A stretch of DNA of 10,921 bases, from positions 1 through 10,921 of the forward strand of contig CAZMDA010000093.1 in assembly GCA_964564865.1 (NCBI GenBank). Direction: 5' to 3'. Below are positions 4,943-10,921 of the stretch, one piece after another (the first letter of the stretch is position 1; each line of letters begins with the position of its first letter). The DNA comes from RBG-16-66-20 sp964564865. Its GTDB lineage: Bacteria; Pseudomonadota; Gammaproteobacteria; Burkholderiales; SG8-39. The position numbers and the translations under genes are program-made. The notes under the pieces are model-generated. The model saw only the letters and a list, made by a program, of their open reading frames with translations. It did no database searches and was not told the DNA's origin.

Positions 4943-5758
4943 ATGACCTCTTCGCTGCGCCCCGCCCACCGCAACGCCCTCCTCGCATTCGTCCTCGCGC
5001 TGCTCGTCGCGCTGGTCTGGCTGCGCCCGCTCGACCCGGTGGCCACCGACTACACCGAGGCGGGCCTGAAGCGCGCCTTCGCCACCTTCGCGGTGGCGCG
5101 CGCGCTGAACGCAGGCATCAGCGTGCTGAAGAGCGGCGAGATGAGCTTGCAGTTCGTCGCCGGTGCGTCGGTTCAAGTGGGCGCGGTACTCGATCCGCTG
5201 GATGACCTGGTGGAGCAGTTCTCCGCGATCATGCTGGCGGCGACGCTGTCCTTCGCCACGCAGCGGCTGCTGATCGAGGTCTCGGGCGCGGCGCTGGTGT
5301 CGATCGTGTTGAGCGCGCTCCTCGTCGCCTGGGGCGCGCTGCGCCTGGCGAACCGGCCGCTGCCGCGCTGGCTGCCGCGGCTCGCGCTCGCCCTGCTGTG
5401 CCTTCGCTTCGCCGTGCCGGTGGCCGCGCTGGGGAGCGAAGCCACCTACCGCGTGCTGCTCAAGGACGGGTACGAGATCTCGCAGGCGAAGGTCGGCCGC
5501 GCCGAGGTGCCCGAGGTGGCTGTGCAGGTGGGGGAAAGTCTCAGTGACACCCTCAAGCGCTGGATTAACCAGAGCGTGGACGTGGCGAAGAAGATCGAGG
5601 TCCTCAAGACGATGGCGGACGAGTGGGTGGACCACATCGTGCGCCTGGCGGCGGTGTTCATCGTGCAGACGGTGGTGCTACCGCTGCTCTTCCTCTGGCT
5701 CATGCTGCGCGGCTACCGGCTGGTGGCGGACGCGGTCGAGGGCGAAAGGAGGGCTTGA
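4943..5758 (+). CDS. Conserved membrane protein with four predicted helices, function unknown
   Basis: 271 residues from ATG 4943, seven bases after the previous stop. Hydrophobic segments at about 11-28, 112-133, 144-163 and 232-256 suggest an inner-membrane protein. Two extended amphipathic regions, 35-108 (TDYTEAGLKRAFATFAVARA, then GEMSLQFVAGASVQVG and LDPLDDLVEQFSAIML) and 165-230 (VGESLSDTLKRWIN), probably sit outside the membrane. The motif R-A-L-N-A-G-I-S-V-L-K-S-G-E is strongly patterned and would make a good search seed. There is no nucleotide-binding or transporter signature. I recognise no named family. A strong Shine-Dalgarno for the next gene (AAGGAGGG, 5746-5753) lies inside its last codons, showing that the two are expressed together. 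Confidence 0.75.
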   Translation: MTSSLRPAHRNALLAFVLALLVALVWLRPLDPVATDYTEAGLKRAFATFAVARALNAGISVLKSGEMSLQFVAGASVQVGAVLDPLDDLVEQFSAIMLAATLSFATQRLLIEVSGAALVSIVLSALLVAWGALRLANRPLPRWLPRLALALLCLRFAVPVAALGSEATYRVLLKDGYEISQAKVGRAEVPEVAVQVGESLSDTLKRWINQSVDVAKKIEVLKTMADEWVDHIVRLAAVFIVQTVVLPLLFLWLMLRGYRLVADAVEGERRA

Positions 5759-5762
5759 GGCC

Positions 5763-6350
5763 GTGCTCCGCCGCCTGTTCGCCGCCCTGCTGGCCGCCTC
5801 CGCCCTCGCCGCGCAGGCGCAGATCCCGCCCGCGCCCCCCAACAGCCTGCTGCTCATCGCCAAGCCCACCCTGCTCGACCCCAACTTCGCGCGCACCGTG
5901 GTGCTGGTGACGCAGGCCGAGGACGCGAGCACCGTCGGGGTGATCCTCAACCGCCCGCTGCAGGAGAAGCTGCAGGCCTTCCTGCCCCCGGACCTGTCGG
6001 GCGAGAACTACAAGGACCGGGTGTACCAGGGCGGCCCGGTGATGCGCCGCGTGATCCTTTCCGTGTTCCGCTCGGCGACGCCGCCCGCCGCCCCGGCCTT
6101 CCCGGTGCTCAAGGGAATCTACCTGACCATGCACCCGGTGAACATCCGCGCCCTGCTCGCGGACCCGGCCGGCCAGTACCGCCTCTACGCCGGGTTTTCC
6201 GGCTGGGCGCCGAACCAGCTGCAAAGCGAGTTCATGCGCGACGGCTGGCACGTGCTGCCGGCGGACGCGGAAACGGTATTCCGCACCGACACCGGGGGGA
6301 TGTGGGAGGAGCTCCTGCGCCGGGCCACGCGGCCGCGGCCCACGACCTAG
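5763..6350 (+). CDS. YqgE/AlgH-family protein with signal peptide (copy 1)
   Basis: 195 residues. GTG 5763 is chosen because AAGGAGGG (5746-5753) lies nine bases upstream and because it opens a clean signal peptide (LRRLFAALLAASALA, cleavage after A17-Q18-A19). The mature part follows the YqgE (UPF0301, AlgH) pattern: L-L-I-A-K-P-T-L-L-D-P-N-F-x-R-T-V-V-L at 30-48, G-V-I-L-N-R-P at 59-65, Y-Q-G-G-P-V at 88-93, Y-A-G-F-S-G-W-A-P-N-Q-L-Q-S-E at 142-156, W-H-V-L-P-A-D at 162-168 and W-E-E-L-L at 181-185. YqgE proteins have no established biochemical role; AlgH was linked to alginate regulation in Pseudomonas. Family members are normally cytoplasmic, so a signal peptide is odd and points to a periplasmic form. 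A second exported paralogue follows directly. Only four bases separate it from the previous stop. Confidence 0.88.
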   Translation: MLRRLFAALLAASALAAQAQIPPAPPNSLLLIAKPTLLDPNFARTVVLVTQAEDASTVGVILNRPLQEKLQAFLPPDLSGENYKDRVYQGGPVMRRVILSVFRSATPPAAPAFPVLKGIYLTMHPVNIRALLADPAGQYRLYAGFSGWAPNQLQSEFMRDGWHVLPADAETVFRTDTGGMWEELLRRATRPRPTT

Positions 6351-6353
6351 GGG

Positions 6354-6382
6354 TGACCGGGCGGGAACGGGAGGATTACAAT
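6354..6382 (+). promoter_or_regulatory. Possible promoter with very short leader before the second yqgE-like gene
   Basis: TACAAT at 6377-6382 is a good -10 hexamer, with a weak TGACCG at 6354-6359 17 bases upstream. Transcription would start around 6389, only about three bases before ATG 6392, so a transcript from here would be essentially leaderless. The usual Shine-Dalgarno is absent at normal distance (GGGAGG at 6369-6374 is 17 bases away), which fits. Confidence 0.35.
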
Positions 6383-6391
6383 AACCGGACC

Positions 6392-7024
6392 ATGCTCCGC
6401 ACGACCCTCGGCACCACCCTTCGGCTCTCCCGCTTCCTGCTGCTCGCGCTCGCGGCCTGGGCGGCCCCCGTCCAGGCGCAGGACGACGACGCCATGATCC
6501 TGGTGGCGCACCCGTCGCTGCGCGACCTCGACTACCGGCAGACGGTGCTGATCGCCGCGCCCGCGCCCAACGGCGGCCACGTCGGCGTGATCCTGAACCG
6601 GCCGACGCGCCGGCCGCTGGCGAGCCTGTTCCCGCAGCACGAGCCCTCGAAGAAGGTGGTGGACCCGGTGTACTACGGCGGCCCGTTCTCGCGCGGCGCG
6701 CTGGTGGCGCTGGTGAAGACCGCCGGCACGCCGGGGGACGGCGCGGTGGCGCTCACCAAGACGCTCTACATGGCGTTCCGCGCCAACACCATCGACCAGA
6801 TCATCGAGACCACGCCCAACGAGGCGCGCTACTACGTCGGCTACGTCGGCTGGCGCCCGGGGGAGCTGAAGGGCGAGCTCGACCGCGGCCTGTGGTCGGT
6901 GCTCAACGTGGACCTGGAGATGGTGTTCCGCAAGGACACCGAGGGGCTCTGGGAGGAGCTCCTGCAGCAGACGCGGCGCATCCGCGCGCAGGCGCCGGCG
7001 GCCCCGCTCCTCGCGCGGAAGTAG
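6392..7024 (+). CDS. YqgE/AlgH-family protein with signal peptide (copy 2)
   Basis: 210 residues from ATG 6392. Residues 1-29 form a long signal peptide (basic start, FLLLALAAWAAP core, V27-Q28-A29 cleavage motif). The mature domain shows the same blocks as the preceding gene: M-I-L-V-A-H-P-S-L-R-D at 35-45, H-V-G-V-I-L-N-R-P at 63-71, V-Y-Y-G-G-P-F at 93-99, Y-Y-V-G-Y-V-G-W-R-P-G-E-L-K-G-E at 147-162, V-F-R-K-D-T-E-G-L-W-E-E-L-L at 178-191. Outside these blocks the two paralogues differ widely, so the duplication is old and the copies probably have distinct roles. The C-terminal tail (RRIRAQAPAAPLLARK) is longer and basic. It ends four bases before the apparent CTG start of the methyltransferase. 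A promoter with almost no leader may precede it in addition to read-through from the cluster. Confidence 0.88.
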   Translation: MLRTTLGTTLRLSRFLLLALAAWAAPVQAQDDDAMILVAHPSLRDLDYRQTVLIAAPAPNGGHVGVILNRPTRRPLASLFPQHEPSKKVVDPVYYGGPFSRGALVALVKTAGTPGDGAVALTKTLYMAFRANTIDQIIETTPNEARYYVGYVGWRPGELKGELDRGLWSVLNVDLEMVFRKDTEGLWEELLQQTRRIRAQAPAAPLLARK

Positions 7025-7028
7025 CCGC

Positions 7029-7589
7029 CTGAAGCTCAACCTGGGGTGCGGCGCCCGGCGGCTGCCGGGCTACGTCAACGTCGACCGCCACGGCTCGCCG
7101 GACCTGCACTGGGACCTGGAGCGCCTGCCCTGGCCCTGGCCGGACAGCTCGGTCCGGGAAATCCTCCTGGAGCACGTGCTGGAGCACCTGGGCCAGAGTC
7201 CCGCCGGGTTCATCGCCATCATGCAGGAGCTGTACCGCGTCTGCGGCGACGGCGCGCGCATCCGCATCCGCGTGCCGCACCCGCGCCACGACAGCTTCCT
7301 CGCCGACCCGACGCACGTGCGCCCGATCCTGCCCGGCACGCTGGAGCTCTTCTCGCGGCGCCGCAACCTGGAATGGCAGGCGGGCGGCGTGGCCAACACG
7401 CCGCTCGCCCTGCATCACGGCGTGGACTTCGAGATCGAGGACAGCAGCTACGTGCTGGAGGAGCCCTGGCGCTCGCAGATCGCCGCCGGCACCCTGGGCC
7501 AGGACGCGGCCTTCGAGCTGGTGGAGCGCCAGAACAACGTGGCGCTGGAGATCGACATCACCCTCCGGGTCGTGAAGCCGGGCCGCTGA
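7029..7589 (+). CDS. SAM-dependent methyltransferase (class I, type 11-like), apparent CTG start
   Basis: 186 residues. The family start K-L-N-L-G-C-G-A-R-R-L-P-G-Y-V-N-V-D is encoded from CTG 7029, with GGAAG at 7017-7021 seven bases upstream. No ATG, GTG or TTG exists in frame for over 100 bases upstream, and the first ATG (about 7221) or GTG (7176) would remove SAM motif I. Motif I (LGCG, residues 5-8), the acidic end of strand 2 (D19), D-L-E-x-x-P-W-P-W-P-D-S-S-V typical of small methyltransferases that act on sugar or lipid intermediates, and L-E-H-V-L-E-H-L-G are all present. The C-terminal half has R-I-R-V-P-H-P-R-H-D, common in this subgroup. The substrate is unknown. It is the last gene of the forward cluster, and its stop is six bases from the convergent clpB stop. 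Confidence 0.85.
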   Translation: MKLNLGCGARRLPGYVNVDRHGSPDLHWDLERLPWPWPDSSVREILLEHVLEHLGQSPAGFIAIMQELYRVCGDGARIRIRVPHPRHDSFLADPTHVRPILPGTLELFSRRRNLEWQAGGVANTPLALHHGVDFEIEDSSYVLEEPWRSQIAAGTLGQDAAFELVERQNNVALEIDITLRVVKPGR

Positions 7590-7595
7590 GGCTCC

Positions 7596-10205
<2,610 letters not shown>

Positions 10206-10239
10206 GGTGCTGATCCCAAGGGTCTTTTTACCCCACCGC

Positions 10240-10267
10240 AGATGGGGCCTTTTTGACCGGAATCAAG
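10240..10267 (-). promoter_or_regulatory. Sigma-32 (heat-shock) promoter of clpB
   Basis: Read on the minus strand: CTTGAT (10267-10262), 14 bases, CCCCATCT (10247-10240). The -10 element matches the sigma-32 consensus CCCCATnT fully, the -35 differs from CTTGAA in one base, and the spacing is in the accepted range. Transcription would start near 10233, 28 bases before the clpB start at 10205. The gene is a classical heat-shock gene, which supports the call. Confidence 0.85.
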
Positions 10268-10281
10268 CCCGGGCCCACCCC

Positions 10282-10662
10282 TCAGGCGAAGGCGCGGTAG
10301 CTGGCGAAGCCGAGGATGGTGGCGAGGATGGATCCGGCGAGATGCGCGCCGGAATGCAGCGCCGCGGCGCCGTAGCGCCCGGCCATCAGCAACTCCACGG
10401 CCTCCGCCGAGAAGGTCGAGAACGTGGTCATCGCGCCGAGAAAGCCGGTGATGCAGGCCAGGCGCCACTCCGGCGCCAGCGCGGCATGGTCGGCGAAAAA
10501 CGCGACCGCGACGCCCACCAGGTAGCCGCCGCCGATGTTCGCCACCAGCGTGCCCAGCGGCAGGCCAGAATGACCGGGGTTGAGCCAGGCGGCAAGGCCC
10601 CAGCGCGCCCAGGCCCCCAGCACCGCGCCGCCCGCGACCGCGAGGAAGGGCGCGGCCGTCAC
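10282..10662 (-). CDS. crcB: Fluoride-specific channel CrcB/FluC
   Basis: 126 residues, typical for the Fluc family. The inner-membrane dual-topology dimer exports toxic fluoride passively. Motifs in order: G-G-A-V-L-G-A-W-A-R-W at 11-21, G-T-L-V-A-N-I-G-G-G-Y at 37-47 (N42 is the pore asparagine), and G-F-L-G-A-M-T-T-F-S-T-F-S at 73-85. The last carries the central Na+-site segment (G76, T79) and the two fluoride-coordinating phenylalanines F81 and F84. Four hydrophobic helices are evident. The start is GTG at 10662-10660, overlapping the moaE stop by GTGA, so translation is coupled to moaE. No fluoride riboswitch was found upstream, since that region is moaE coding sequence. The clpB promoter lies directly downstream. 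Confidence 0.96.
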   Translation of the reverse strand: MTAAPFLAVAGGAVLGAWARWGLAAWLNPGHSGLPLGTLVANIGGGYLVGVAVAFFADHAALAPEWRLACITGFLGAMTTFSTFSAEAVELLMAGRYGAAALHSGAHLAGSILATILGFASYRAFA

Positions 10663-10921
10663 TTCCAGCGCTCCGCCGCCTGGTCGTCCGACTCACGCGA
10701 CTCCACCCAGCGCCCGCCCTCCGGCGTCTGCTCCTTCTTCCAGAACGGCGCCCGGGTCTTCAGGTAGTCCATCAGGAACTCGCAGGCGGCGAAGGCATCG
10801 CCGCGGTGGCCGCTCGCCACCACCACCAGCACGATCTGGTCGGTGGGCTTCAGCTCACCATACCGATGGATGATGGTGCAGTCGAGGATCTCCCAGCGCG
10901 CGCGCGCCTCGGCGAGGATCT
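10659..10921 (-). CDS. moaE: Molybdopterin synthase catalytic subunit MoaE, C-terminal part (5' end outside window)
   Basis: The last 86 residues plus a partial codon; full-length MoaE is about 150 residues. Readable blocks: I-I-H-R-Y-G-E-L-K-P-T-D near the start, V-V-V-A-S-G-H-R-G-D-A-F, A-C-E-F-L-M-D-Y-L-K-T-R-A-P-F-W-K-K-E with the catalytic-region lysines, then T-P-E-G-G-R-W-V-E-S-R-E-S-D and a terminal A-A-E-R-W-K. With MoaD thiocarboxylate, MoaE adds the dithiolene sulfurs to precursor Z (cPMP) in molybdenum-cofactor synthesis in the cytoplasm. The stop TGA (10661-10659) overlaps the crcB GTG by four bases. This coupling of moaE with crcB has no obvious biochemical link and is probably positional. 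Confidence 0.97.
   Translation of the reverse strand, partial: ILAEARARWEILDCTIIHRYGELKPTDQIVLVVVASGHRGDAFAACEFLMDYLKTRAPFWKKEQTPEGGRWVESRESDDQAAERWK

Noticed and set aside
4745..5635. 296-codon reverse frame across the membrane-protein genes
   Set aside because: R/H/Q/A-rich composition typical of a shadow in GC-rich DNA; the forward frames have clear membrane helices and operon spacing.
10226..10257. CCCCA...TGGGG hairpin followed by TTTTT as a terminator between crcB and clpB
   Set aside because: The T-run lies on the plus strand, where no gene ends here, and the same bases are the sigma-32 -10 element of clpB.

Overview
The window looks like a chromosomal segment of a GC-rich proteobacterium, most likely a betaproteobacterium. 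The moaE-crcB-clpB gene order, the strongly GC-biased codon use of the core genes and the protein sequences suggest this; no rRNA or other marker is present to confirm it. The outer parts are ordinary housekeeping DNA. A visibly AT-richer insert of about 3.2 kb lies between about 330 and 3566.

Left edge (1-328): the 3' end of a FAD-dependent aromatic-ring monooxygenase, followed three bases after its stop codon by a perfect 18-bp palindrome. An exact copy of the palindrome recurs at 4571-4588. AT-richer insert (about 330-3566): an exported protein made of six 19-residue repeats, closed by a rho-independent terminator. Then comes a tight two-gene unit: a 714-residue protein joining an N-terminal PHP metallo-phosphoesterase domain to an ABC/SMC-type ATPase, overlapped by 14 nt by a 99-residue protein of unknown family. 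The architecture resembles PHP-ATPase proteins implicated in phage defence (Ppl, TrlF-like), so this is the main candidate for a little-described system.

Right of the insert (3566-4575): GC-rich sequence resumes directly after the small gene's stop. It holds the tail of a short reading frame coupled by ATGA to a HicB-like antitoxin gene, then a GFA-family zinc protein coupled by ATGA to a two-helix membrane protein. The stop of the latter lies inside the second palindrome.

A probable promoter next to that palindrome starts a close-packed forward cluster (4657-7589): a three-helix membrane protein, a four-helix membrane protein, two tandem YqgE/AlgH-family proteins that both carry signal peptides, and a small SAM-dependent methyltransferase that appears to start at CTG. 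It converges, with only six bases between stops, on a reverse-strand block. That block is moaE (partial), crcB/fluC coupled by GTGA, then clpB. clpB has its own near-consensus sigma-32 heat-shock promoter.

The methyltransferase, clpB, crcB and moaE calls are secure. The functions of the membrane proteins, the repeat protein and the 99-residue protein are unknown.
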